Below are positions 33,391-47,003 of a stretch of DNA of 64,000 nt, piece by piece. This DNA comes from Chenopodium formosanum (taxonomy: Eukaryota > Streptophyta > Magnoliopsida > Caryophyllales > Amaranthaceae), in the NCBI GenBank assembly GCA_024500155.1, contig CM044857.1:49486001-49550000 (forward strand). Reading direction: 5' to 3'. Every line of letters starts with the position of its first letter. Position 1 is the first letter of the stretch. Under the pieces are notes generated by a model that saw only the letters and a program-made list of their open reading frames with translations, ran no database searches and had not been told where the DNA came from. Both the position numbers and the translations under genes were made by a program.

Positions 33391-36300
33391 CAACACTCAA
33401 TCAGACATCCCCTGTTCTTCTTCGTGCTCCTCAAATAATCAGACCCCTCCCCATCTCTTGTTCTTGCTCCATCCACCATCATCAACAATCATCGCCACCA
33501 TTGGTTCGTCATATCTCACCAACACACACAAAAAAAAAAAAAAAAAAAAAAGAAGAAGAGAGAGAAAAATAAAAATCACTAAAAACTCAACTGAAGAACA
33601 ACAAACATTAACAATGATTTCTGGGACGATTGAGCTTGAAATTGGCAGGATCATCGTCTTCTTGATGTTGTTAGGGGTTGGAGGGTCAACAAGGAATCTA
33701 AGCTTCGTGCGATTGCGATTCTTGATTTTGCGTTTTTGATTCATGTGGGTGTTGTTGTCGTCTTGATGTTTGTGGTTTATGTTGTGGTTGTTTCTAGAAG
33801 ATTTCGGGGGTCTTATAAGGTCTTACCTACTGCTCCGCCAGGGGAGGGTGGGCGCCGGCCACCAACATGTGGGTAGAAAGTGGCAGAGGCAGTGGCAGTG
33901 GGTGGCAGTGGGTGGGGGATGGGTGTGTATGATAAGCCGGACTCACGTGAAACGGTCTCACACAAAACCTTCTCTTGGATAACAATTAAGGGCTATGATG
34001 GGAATGTAATCCTAATCTCTATATACCACAAAATCATTCATAGTCTACGGTCTCAAAACAAATTTTATATAACTAGATTTGATTTTATAAAAAACAAAAA
34101 AATACTAGAAATTACTTGTGTACGTGGTTATTACTCCTCTATTTATCTATACATGTAATATACAAAGTATTTTAATCTATTTACGGTGTTTGATATGTAT
34201 TACAACATCATTTCCTTCGATAGAATTTTTACATGTGACCATAATTCACTTTGTAACTTTGTATACGCGTTGTACACAATCTCTCGATCATAGGCAATAC
34301 AATGTTAATTGACACGCTTTAATTAACTAGGTTAGTTTGCATGCAAAGTGAGATGATAAATGTACCGAGAAACATAGATCGTATAACATTAAGGTAGTTT
34401 GATGAAGGGGCTAAAACACTACTATACACTACATACAGACCTTTTCTTTAAGGAACGAAACACTACTTACTTGAAAACTAATGCACCAAAAACAATTGGG
34501 TGAAGTGGTTGGTGGTACTAGATGATATGTAATAGATATACGACAAAATTAATTCATCATCAAGAGTAATACTAATTTCCCTATATTAGATGACTTAAAT
34601 TGTCTTTTCGAGTTGCATAGTGACTAAAAGTTGATGGAATTATTCAAGTATTATTATTCACTTTCCAATAAAGGCTTTGAATGGAAAAATACAAGTCACA
34701 AAAAGGTTGAAACATAACGAATTGAAACCTCTCCTAACTAGTTGAAAATACATTACATGAGGATAATGTTCTTTGAAAATAAAAGTTGTACTATCACTAG
34801 TCTTATCTGTTTTAATCGCCATAAAGATGAGGCGGATCTATGTATGATTGTAAGGGCAATTATATACTCCGTGCGTGTATTAAAATATATTGATCTAGGG
34901 GTACGGCCAATAATGAAAGTGATGTTTTATTTAAGGTAAAGAAAAATACTTAGTATTAATTATCGTGTATTAATTTAATTACGAAGTACTTGTATTTAAT
35001 AGGTCAACTTTGATCATGATAGTCAATACAAGTTAACTTTGTAAATTGTGGAGTACCATATAAGAAATTGGATGCCAAAAAAACAAAAATTGTAAGTCTA
35101 TTTGTCTAAATAAGAACTAATTAAAAATAATTAAAATAGTAAACATATGTCATCACAGTAAGTGAAAAAAAAGATCGTCACCTCATTGGCCATGTTTTTA
35201 CACTAATATATACTCCGTACTTCATATGCTGTTACCCCTTACCAACAAAAAATAAATAATAGACCCAGTGAAATATGCGAAAGTCTTACTCTTTCTAGTT
35301 TCTATTCCATCCCCTTATGTTTTTTCTATTCTTTCTTGGCTTAAAGTGGTATTTGGTTGAAAATACCATACTCAATGTTGTTTGACGCACCACATCCATG
35401 AGTCATATTCTTTATTTATAAGAGTTCTTTTGAAAGGATAGGAGTCAAGCCATTATTTTCAGAAATAATGTTGATATTTTCAAATATGAGTAAATAGTCA
35501 GACTTTATTCACACAAAAGTGTTGATATATTTGTACATCTTGAATTTTAAACCCCATCATGCGATTTAGAAACTCAGCTTGAATCAATGCAGACACATGG
35601 ACAATTTTGAAAACATCATTAATGAAACAACATCACAAAACAACTACTCCGTAGTATTATAAAAACATGAATATTTATTTTTTGAATCGGTTTGATTCAA
35701 ATCAATTAACGAGTCAAGTTAGAATCAAGTCAATTATTTGCAAACATAAATGTAGAATTCAAGTCTAATGTCGAATAATTCAAATTAAATAATCCGTTAC
35801 AAGTCATTTTTAACACATTGGATATCAAAGCTTTTTAATTCCAAAAGGTAATAGAGTATAATTTGCCTATTATTAAATGAGCCATAACAAGCTAGTCCAT
35901 CCCACTAACAATAATGGTCGGTACCTAACAAATAATAGAACACTTGATAGGTGGAAGATCTAGATTTTATATGGAGAATTTCATAGTAATTTAGTGTAAA
36001 TAGGATCAAAATTCAAGAGAGTAGTACAAGGAGTAGATTTCAATTAGTTCAAAGGGGTGTCACCTTTAATTAAGGCATTAGCCTATAATTTGGCCATACT
36101 TTTCGCTCAATTTTGCCTTGCTATTCTAAATGCACTCACCTTTAAGTTTTTTTTTATGAAAGCCATGTTAATCTTAGGCATATCTTTCGGTCATTTTTTC
36201 ACTCGCCAAGGTCTATAAATATTGCTCATAGAGTCATAGTAGCACTTCCCTATTTTAACAACTATTTTAGGTACATATTAGTATGGTACTTCTTAAGTTA

Positions 36301-37182
36301 TTTTTAAATTGGAGTTTTGTGATATTGAATGCACAACTATACTTTTAATTTTTTTTCATCACAATTTTTTTTTTAAAATTTAATATAAATAATATTTTTA
36401 AAAAATATATCAAGATAAATCTAACAATATCTTATATGATTATACTTTTTTTTTATAAATATAAATTACAAACTTAATTAATAATCAAGGATATAGTGCG
36501 TGAGTAACTCAAAAAATAATTTTTTTTAATTAACAATGGAGGTGGTATATAATAATTATTATATTTTAATTGTAAATAATAAATAAATTAGTTAACACTG
36601 TAGATGGAGTAATTATAAAAGTTGATTATAAGTTAACCTTTATACTCCCTGTGTTTTATTTAACATATACTGATGCAAAGCTTTAAATTATAAAAGCTGG
36701 TATTCGTATGTCACCTTGAAATTATTTTAACCTTTGTAAGTATATGTTTATATTTTTTTAATGTATAAAATCATTAACATTTCCGTTAAAAAAAAAATCA
36801 TTAACATTGATCAAAATAAAATATGTAATTAATGCAAAAAGTCAAAGTGAAACACTTAAATATAAACAAAGGAAATACGAAAAATATGTGATTAATGGAA
36901 AAAGTCAAAGTTATGTATATATATTCATACATTCAATTATTCTCTTTTTTTTTTTTTTTTTTTTTTTGACATCATACATTCAATTATTCATATTGCATTT
37001 AAGTTCAATTATTTTCTTAGAAAAGCATGCTGTGCCGGATCATTTACGTCAAAACCAATGCTAGGCCCAATCACTATTTGTATGATTGGGTTGGGCCAAG
37101 ATGGAGCTTTGCTGGGTCAAAGTGTCTAACCATTTATTCTTATATATCTACTCTCATACTTTAATCAAATATTCAAATGCTA

Positions 37183-37215
<33 letters not shown>

Positions 37216-37463
37216 GTAGGCATTATTCACTAGAAGATGTCAAAAATCGTGTGAGTACTTTGACTTTTGCACTATTTATGTGCCTATTTAAATTATACAG
37301 AGTATATTTTTTGACTTATGGTACTTTAGGAGTACTTAATCCAATTCAATGCATGAAGTATGAAAAATAGAGTATATGTTGCCATGTAAAATACTCCGTA
37401 ATTAATTAGTTTTCTTGACTTTTAATTGTAGGAGTCACATTAACATACTAAATCTATGATTTA

Positions 37464-38076
37464 CGACCTGTTCTCATTGATTGAAATGAGCTGAACTGAA
37501 CTGAACTGAACTTATTAATTAGTGATTTTTAACTACTGATTAATGATCTTTAATTGTTTATTATATATGTGTGTGTGTGTGGTGTGTGTGGTGTGTGTAT
37601 ACAAATATACATATCAAAATATTTAAGAAAAATATACTATATAATTAAAATATTTATGAAAAATATATTAAAAACATGGAACCTCAAAACATTTTTAAAA
37701 CATATTCTATATAATTAAAAAATAAAATATTAAAATGACAAAAGAACACAAAACACTTTTAAAAAATTCTCAAAATGAAAAAAATAAAATAATAATAAAA
37801 AAAAAACAAAGAGTTGGCCCGGTCTTATTTAAAAACTAACTTGATCCTATTTTTACTCCTAGCTCGTCAAATAATAAAATATGGTATAATAGTTATTAAG
37901 TGAAATATGGTATAACCGTATAATAGTCATTATTATTATTATCATTGTCGTTGTTGTAATATAAGTTTAAAAGTATGAAATTTGGTTTTATATCATTAGC
38001 AATATCATTAGACATAAACTGAACAGATTAGAGCTGAACTGAACTGAACTAAAATTAATCTAATGAGAACATACCC
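37464..38076. mobile_element. Tourist-like element, 613 bp
   Basis: Ends CGACCTGTTCTCATTGATTG and the inverted AATCTAATGAGAACATACCC share GTTCTCATT. Exact TTA lies on both sides (37461-37463, 38077-38079). GAGCTGAACTGAACTGAACT arrays at both ends tie it to the 11474 family; the centre is AT-rich. No transposase. Confidence 0.65.
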
Positions 38077-38309
38077 TTATCTATTTGACCAGAGTATATG
38101 CCATATGATTTATTATTAGTGATATTTTGGAAACAAGTGAGAATTATTATTGCAAATTAAAGTCCGTCAAAGCAATTAGGAGTACTATTATTAGTGAATT
38201 TTTTATCCACTATTCAAAAAACTAAAATAATTTTAGCATCAAGCTTTTTTTTTTTAGAAAAAACCAATTTTATTTTAAATTTTTATCTAAAAAATCACTC
38301 TAGTTTTGC

Positions 38310-38480
38310 CCTTGTTATATGCAACCCTAGGGCTGCATATAAAACATTTAATATACTTTCTTTTTTAATATTAAGTTGGGAATTTATCGATAATTTACGA
38401 GTAAATCGGTGTAATAAATATTTATTTATTGTCAATTCTTTTTATTTTTAGCTTCTTATATACAACTCTCAGACTGCATA
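38310..38480. repeat. Dispersed repeat related to 57228-57410
   Basis: GCAACCCTAGGGCTGCATATA at left and a GGAATTTAT...TTTACG..GTAAATC.GTGTAATA core are shared in the same order with 57228-57410. Each has a short CCCTAGGG/CCCTAAGGG palindrome at the left and a related ATATACAAC or ATATGTAAC segment at the right. Family unknown. Confidence 0.45.
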
Positions 38481-38775
38481 TATTTTTTTTTTTTTTAATT
38501 TTTTTTTTTTAATTCGAAACTTGGTTGGTCCATGATCATTTCTAAAGTTCACCATTTGTGAATTGTGTTTGAAAGAGGCCAATTAATCAATCATGAAATG
38601 CAGAAAGGATCATAAGCCTTAACAAATAATCTTAAAGACCAAATTGTGTTTATTTACGGGCTCAATTCTCTTAATTATTCCACCATGAAAACTGTTGAAA
38701 AAAAAAAATGTTTGAGAAGGTAGAAATACCATTAATTAGTCATAAAGAAAGCTGCAAAAACCTGCATTGGAGACC

Positions 38776-41700
38776 ATGAAAAAGCACATTGTTACAATTG
38801 ACAATTGCTTCGGAATTGATGAAGCATTCATTCCCTGCTTATCAAACCCACCATTCCAACTCTCAGATTTTTCTTCGCTTAAATTCTACAGCGCACAATT
38901 TCAAAACTTGGAAGGTACAAAGTTACCCAAAAAAAAGAAGAAAATCAAAACCCTTTCTTTGTTTTACACAATTATACTTTCAAATGTGAAATTAACACCA
39001 AATTCTTTAATGCCCATCTTATACGATCTTATTTGATGCAAGATGCTATGAAAATGAAGGTATGTTTGCTTCTGTTTCTATTTTGGGCAAAAAGATATGA
39101 ACTTTTATTTTTTATTTTATAATTATTTGCTCCAAGTTTTCAATTTCGACTTACTTATAGTATTTGTTATCTGGGTTTTATGAATACTTTATGTTGGAAT
39201 TACAGATTGTATTTTTTATTGTCATAATTGTGTAGAATTACTGGTTTTTTTTGTGAATTATAGGGTTTAGTTTCTGCTTTATTGCCATATTGTTTGATTT
39301 TTGATGTCATGCAAAGGTTTATTATAGCAGTAATAATGTTGTGATATACAGCAGAATTATTTGGTTTAGGATTTATGTTGCTGATTATGGAGTATGTGAT
39401 ATGTGTAAATTCTTATGGAGTTGAGAGTTGTACAGCTTAGGGTTGTGTGCACAAGATTTTTTTTTTTGACATTTTGAGCTTGTGACAATTTTCATATTAT
39501 TAGAGAAGTATTTGGTGAAGGCTAAGTTTAGGAAGTTTTTTTTAGTGATATTAGAGTGGATTTGTAATGGTTTCTATTAGAAGACAATTAGACTCAAATT
39601 GGAAATTGACTTATCTTAAAGAAGAGAAGATGAGAGGACAGGTAATTGTTCGGTTTCGGAGTTATTCTTACAAGGGAAAGTATAGATTGTCAGTTGTGCA
39701 TATCTATGCTGGTATGCTAGCATTAATGCTGCTTGTGTGTAGTTGTGGATTTAGTGGTGGTTTTTGTGTAGTTTGCAATATGATTAATGATCATCTTTCG
39801 ACACTAGGAAATAATATAACTTTCTTGCTTCCCGAGTGGATTGTAATGCGCCCATTTAACTCAGACAGGTTCTTTCTTCACTGCTAAAGCCCATGGATGC
39901 TATCTGAGGGCTGCTATGTTAATTCCCAAATCATTTTTCACCTTTTGTTTTCCATTTTTGCATTGCTATAAAAAAGATGTGTCATCTCTTCTTCTTAAGA
40001 AGACCTTGGTTGGAGTAACTTTATTTAGTTTAGAGGCTAAATGAATAATCTTAGCTTTAGTTTTATTTTCAATATTACTTGTTGAGAATTCTTGTTTACA
40101 TTTCATTTTCATTTCACTGCAGGAGACAGGGACAAAAAGCCGGATTGAGTGCAACAATTCTAAGATTATGTATGACAATATGCTGAAGATTCTGGAAAGA
40201 TATATGCAAGGAAAATTAGAGGTGATGACTTCAATAGAGCCAACATTATATCCTAGTGTCTTGGTGCTTCTGTATTAGTAGTCTTTGCTTCACATGTAGT
40301 TGTTTGGTAATTCAGTGTTCAATTACTATGTTTTATATATTTACTTTTTTTGGGGTACCTCCTAAAAGTTATATCTTGTTTTACTACAGGAAAAACCAGT
40401 CAAGATTTTCAATACAGAAGTGGAGAAAAGACTTGAGATGATGAGGAAATTATTAGTACAAAATGTGGGGTAAGTACTTAACTAATATATGGGAGACTTA
40501 ATTGGGTGAAATGCTTTTAAATCTTGTACTTATTTTGCAGAATAGACAACTTAGGATTTCAAGAAATCAACTGCAAGGACTTCAAATTCTTTAATGAGAA
40601 TGAGGTAAAGCCATTTGGTTCTTTCTATGTGTCTTATGATTCAATTGAATACTATATCATCAGAATAAGTGCATGTACTCCTTTAATCAGATGTACTCAA
40701 ACATCAAGCAAAAAAATACAAGTGAAGCTATTAATTTCCTGCACTTGTAAGTTCCAGGCTTCAATCTGACACCTCTGTTCAAGTCCTTTTTTTTTTATTT
40801 TTTTGTTTTGTTTTGTTTGCCTTTTCATCCAATTATTGACAAATTTGTTGGTCGTTCTTCACAGGCTAGTTGAAGGAGAATTTTATAAACAGAGTGATGA
40901 CAAGAATGATGATTCCACTTCGGTACTAAAATTATTTTGTCTAATTGAAATTTTCATTAAATCACCTATCTTGCAAAGATTCTAAACAAAGAGGAAAAAA
41001 AAAAAAATTACATTTTCTACATGACACAGGTAACTGATGAGTTTGTCAGCATGTTATCAGAAGCTTACAAGGACAAATCGGATCTTCATTTCATTCTAGC
41101 TATGACGTTTGTGGGTTCATTTCTTTGCTTTATTTTATCATGTCCTCTAGTATTAACTTGCAACTTGAATAAAGTAAATGTGAAACTAGCATTTTCATGT
41201 GTGTTCTGGAACATGTGATATATTTGCATTCACAGAATCAGACATTCTAGTCATGTGAAAATTTGAACTGCAAGGAAAATTGGGAAGAGAGTGCCCCTGG
41301 ATGGAAGAAGGTGAATACATGTTTGGAATGCTGACCTCCTTCATTATCAGTTAGCTATGTTTCTAATAACTTAGGGTCCATCATAATGAAGAGCCAAGCA
41401 ATACTTCTCTTGGCACTTATGTTTAGTGTCATGATTTTTTTTTGATGGATGCATCACTCATGTCAAGGAGGAAATTTTATGTTGTGGGTTTCTGTAGTGA
41501 GTAGTGGTGTGCAGCCTTAACAATCAACTAGTGTTATTCTGGTACTCATTTACTTGTAGAGATATTACCCTTGATTGTGTTTTGTCATTGTATTCATTAA
41601 ATTTTCCTTCAGGCATTTATTAGTTTTCTTAAAAATGTTTCAATGTGTGATTGTTCTTCTTGCTTGCTTAATTTCCAGTTGGCTTAGATGACCAGAAATC

Positions 41701-44700
41701 TGAATTTAAGTTATGACAATTGGACAGTGCATATGCTAAAGATTAGCATGCAATCAAGATTGACATATGTAAAAGTGGAAATATATTCAGTATTGGCTAA
41801 TAGGGAAAACAGTACCACATGATGGGTTAATAATCTTTATCTGATCCATCATAATTGCCGTAAAACTCTGACCTTCGTACAAAAAGGTCTGCGTCTTGTA
41901 TATATATGTTCTACCTTTGCTCAATTGCTCACTCCTTGCACAATTTATTTATAACTTTTTTTTTTTAGTTCTTTCATAAGTTGAACTTTGCCTAAATTCA
42001 CGAAGCTTTATTAACTTATTTTTGAAGAAAGCTTTTTTATTAACTTTTATTTGCCTGAGAACCTTTTAAAATCTTGAAAAATAAGTTCATTATTTTGAAA
42101 GAGGAAGCATTGCAAGCTCTTTTTGTAGTAAATGTTAAAGTGCCACATTTAATTTTTTTCCTCTTTTTGTGCAGAATAAAATAGTTGCAGCAAGATTAGT
42201 TTTACTTGATGAAATCAAAAACAAAATTGCATCTGATGAAGAGACACTGGCAGAAAAAATGAAGGTATATAGTTATATATTATTCTATTCGCCCTTCTGT
42301 TGTCTTTTACTTAAATTTGTGTATTCTTTTAGTTCAGTACAAGTGAAATGCTATTGAGAGGATGGCCTCTATTGAAGGGCAGCATACACAAGATGGGTTC
42401 CATCCTAGCAACTTGTTATCATAGATTAATGACAAGAAGTTATTTGACTACAGTCTAGTTTATTGATGTTGATTTAAAACACTCGTAACAAAATCAAATT
42501 ATGCTGCAACAATTTAGTGATTGAACTTCCTGTTTCCTGGGATCAACTGAAATTCTTATCACAAGGGTCTTAAGTACTACTAAATTGTCGGAGAAGTAAA
42601 ATAGCACTACTTGATGCACAAATTGGAAGGAAAAAGATTTAGAGACTTTAATAATAGGATTACCTTCTCCTTTTTTTTCCCCACCCGTAGGCTAAGGATA
42701 AAAGAGATAATCCGGTCATCATTGAGTGAATTCATGTGCTGCACTGGGTCATTGAACTGCTTTGGATTTTTTTCCCAGGGATTTATTGATGCCCTCTCTA
42801 TGTATTATTTAGCTGAATGATGTACATTTACATATAAGGAAATTCCAATAATTAGGCAGCAGATATAGTATAAAACAATTGAAATTACTTTGCAATTTTT
42901 CTAATATCATTAAATAGGAAGGGATCTTGTAGATTTTTTTTAATCAATGAGAAAAGATAGGAATGTAGCATTCCTCTTAGAATATAAAACTTTCATCGTT
43001 TTTTTAGTCTAAAAATCTCTCCCCCCCTCTAAAACTAGGGTGAAGAAACCTGCATATTCAAAGAATGGCTCATTAGTATTATTAGCCTAGACATTATTCT
43101 GGAAAACAATATTATATAATTTTTTACGTGTCATAGCCAACTAAGACTTATTGCTGCATCTCAGGTAGGTGAATCCAATTCAAGGCAAAGCACGAAGCAA
43201 CATTCTGTATAATTATTCTGCTCAATTTCATTTTATAGGGAATGTGTCTGGTGGAAATTCAGAGGACCAGGAAGTTACAGAATTTGTTTATAAAAGTTAT
43301 ATAATTTCGAAATTAGTGCCTTTTCTGAATTTCAGGCACATAATTATCAAAAGATACAGTATTTTAAAGTTTATTTGGTCTGCAATGTGTATATATTATA
43401 AACTGTATTATGCTTGTAGAATCTCATCTGGCAAAATTATACTATTGATTGCTTTCACAAACAGAAGATTTGATACTGTCTTAGGATAGATTGGTGTCAT
43501 AATTGATTTTAACTTTGACCAACATTTGCCCCATTTCTTGCTTTGAAGTTGCTCAGTTCTTCTCTTGTATTCATTATTGCACATTATATGAAAATTAGTC
43601 GACAATTTGGTGTCCTGTTTTTTTTTTTTTTTCCCTTCCCAAAGAGTTGCATAGTCTTTTATAATTTCTGAACTGAAATATTATAGAATCTGTTTATTAC
43701 ATTAATTAAGTTCTTACTTGATAATTCTTTGTGACGTATACTGTACTTTCTTTTGAAAAGTTCTCGATTGGCTTGTAAATTTGAAATTATCAATTAATTG
43801 GCAGTATGTTAACTGATTTATTGCATTTTTTATGGGGTAGCAGCCAATAGCATTAAATTTCTAATTAATATCATTCTTGTCTTGTGCTGAATGAAAAAAC
43901 TTCACTAAAACACCAATAGTGTGTTGCAGTTTAGCAGAATGTCACGTTATTTTTTTTGCAACGTAAACGTAATTGATGCATTTCATGATAAAAAGTGATA
44001 CACCTTGAATTTATCAAACTATGAAGCATACTCATCTTTCCTCTTTGATTTAGGTCTTTATAATTGGATATCAAGCCATTTAAAATTTCAATTTTTCTTC
44101 CAAACTTGTGAAATTCTATAGAAATTAATATTAATGACATTCATATTTACTCCTTTGGTTTCAATTTGTCTCAGGGAAGATCTGATCTTTTTGATGTGAA
44201 AATGGAAAGCTCTTTATACTCTAATGTTGCGCTTGAGGTATGGGAAATTGAATATGCTGATGATGTTCTAAAAGTTGCTCATGTTTCAATTTCTCGTTGC
44301 ACTGATTTTGTTGTTGATTATTTATTTTCTTAATTGGATCCTTTTTTGTGATAAGTTTATGTCTTATGGTGCTCTTAGGAACTATATATCAACATGCAAA
44401 TGAGTTGAACATTTTAAACATTTGAAGTTGTATGGAAAATGGGTTTAACAAATTGAATTTGTAATTAACAAGTCTGAAGTTATGATTGGGATTTAGTAGA
44501 AGTAATTGGTTTCAAATCTTGATATTTATCTGTGGTAATATATCAAGTGTTGAATGAAAGTTTTCAAATGATTTTCTAGAGTTAAAAGAGCAAATGGACA
44601 ATAATTGACTAGAACTTTAAAGTTATATGGGCTTGACAATATGAGTCTTTAATTAACAAGTCTGAAGTTATGATCGGGATTTAATAGAAGTAATTAATTT

Positions 44701-46959
44701 TTGATCTAGATTGTTATTTGTGGTAATATATCAAGTGTTGAATGAAGTCTTCAAATGGTTTTCTAGAGTCAAAAAAGCGGGTGGACAATAGTTGACTAGA
44801 CCTTTACCGTTATATAACAATCTATTGGTAAATCTCTTGACTTGGTTATGTCTGTCACTCTGTGCTTTGTGACTCTTTCCCTGAAAGAATAAAGAAAGAA
44901 TTAGAAAATCAATGGAAAAAAACAAAGAGGTTTGATCGCTCTTTGTCCAAATTCAATACAAATATTGCCTTTTGTAGACAAGCTACCACATATACTTTAT
45001 GTTTTATGCTGACAGGACACTACGTACACTTCAAAAATTTCTGCCACGATTTAATCGTTGCTATAATATTAAGCCAATTGCTACTCGCTTTTCTTAATCT
45101 AGTCATCTTGCCACCATCAAGCTCAATGATACATCCCTGGTTTATTCGATCTTTTAGAAGGCTATATTAGGTATCCCATTTCATCTACTTTAAATAATAC
45201 GGAGCTGAAATGTTTAAGGTGCTGAAATAACTAGACTTTTTGTTGGCACGTGTCTTGAATAAAATTTAAGTTGCTGAAGTAGGACTTTACGTGAGATTCT
45301 ACTCTTTATAACATCTCATAATAAGGAGCTGAAACTTTAGATTTATCGATCTTTAATCCATAGGTTTTACTTTAAACAGCAATCCAAAAAAAATTAGCTA
45401 CATAAACAACTAGTTCTACCTAAAAACTTGCGCAATCAACTATCTTATCAGTTACTGCTCCTATTCAGCTAGTGTTGCCAAACATAAATAATCAAAACAT
45501 GGTTTCCCCCCCCCCCCCCCCCCCCCCTTTAATAATCGATATTGCCTCTCTTTTACATATAACACCCTAACATGTGATGAAATTAGGAATTTTTTTTTTT
45601 TATATCATCTGGGGCTGTCGCATTCTCTCTAGTCCCAGATCACATATCCAGCAGAAATTTTGTAAGATGAGTTACTTTTGTTTCTCGTATCTCTTGATAA
45701 TAGCTAACTAGTATAGACACTAAAGGCTATTTTTATGAAAAGAGCACCCTTTCTCTTTTGTTTACTGATTTGGAGATACCTATCTACAGTGAAATTACTT
45801 TATATCTAAAGTCCCCTATCTCTGTATATGTACCTGACTGTCTCATTTTCTGGGCTCATCCTACGTTTTAGCAATTGCTGAACCCCTGTTTTTCATAATA
45901 AGCCCTATATGATAAGTGGAATTCTTGTAGCAAGGTCCTGACTTCACAATTCACATAGCAAATGTAGCTTGAAGCCAAACTAGCGACTTAAACCTGTGAT
46001 CCTCTTCTCATCAAATTAATGTCTTTAAAAGATTGCCAGCTAGTCTATCTCACCCAAGTTTTTTTTTTTGTTTGTTTATTTTTCTTATTCCCATTAATCC
46101 AAAGGAAGAATTTTTTTTTTAAAAATCAAAATTTGGTAGCGTAAAATACATTTCCCTATAAAATCAATACTGTGGGGGATAAACATCACTTTTGGACAGT
46201 TTGCAGCAGTTATCTCATTTGCCATTTATGTCAAGTGATACTAAATTCTTTCTGTCCACCTCTTTAGTTGTAGTCAAAATACTTTCACGCTCGTTACCAT
46301 TTATGACAATCAATAAAAGTTTTTCTTTTCATTTTTCCCTTTTTTTCCCCTCTCCCGATTAAGTTGATGCTTTGCCATAGAATTAAGTCTCAGCTGGTTC
46401 TCTTCTGGGACCAGGTAGTTACTGGGTGAGGAATTACACCTATGTGTTTAAATTGGTTTGCAGATTAACCCCCCCTCACCCCCCCCCCCCCCCCCCATCT
46501 TTTCTTTTAATCACCTGTTCACCTCTTTTTCTTCTTCATTCCCCATCTTGCTTCATCCCTCCTCCCTTTAACTTCATTTCTTTATTCCTCTTCCCTTCCT
46601 TTCCCTCTTCTTTCATCCTCCCTTTCTCATTCTTGTACATCCTTTGTCACCACTATTTCTCTTGTTGTCCTCTCCACCCTTTGTTTTTCTCTCTTATCCT
46701 CCTTTGAGTTAAAAATATACCTTGTGTTTTCGAGTTAGCAAACCAAAGTTCCATAACTAGAAGCGTAGTGGGTAAAAAATCCACAAACTATCTAAATTAA
46801 GAGAAGAAGATTTAAGGTTTGACATTAATTTTTTTTTTTTTTTTTTTTTGTTTAATTAATTTTTGTTGTGTTGTCAAAGTGGTGATGACTTGGAGGACAG
46901 GGAAACTTTTTTTTTTTATTTTTTTTTGGTAGTTTGTTACTGTGGCATTATTGGTCATG

Positions 46960-47003
<44 letters not shown>

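Larger units (their letters stand above)
32151..38775. other. AT-rich intergenic region
   Basis: Contains the palindrome and 24-bp repeat array at 33047-33390, the Tourist-like element at 37464-38076 and a (GT)n-like tract near 37570. No gene is recognised; frames such as those at 33458 and 33770 are low complexity. The last 100 bases are the presumed promoter of the PLATZ gene. Confidence 0.45.

Noticed and set aside
38767..39036. 89-codon plus-strand frame starting at 38767
   Set aside because: Position 38767 is TTG, not ATG. The first ATG is at 38776, and the frame is better read as the first PLATZ-gene exon leaving at a GT donor after 38914.
39567..39887. 106-codon frame in the first large PLATZ-gene interval
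   Set aside because: No acceptor puts its useful part in the phase required by the neighbouring exons; treated as intron.
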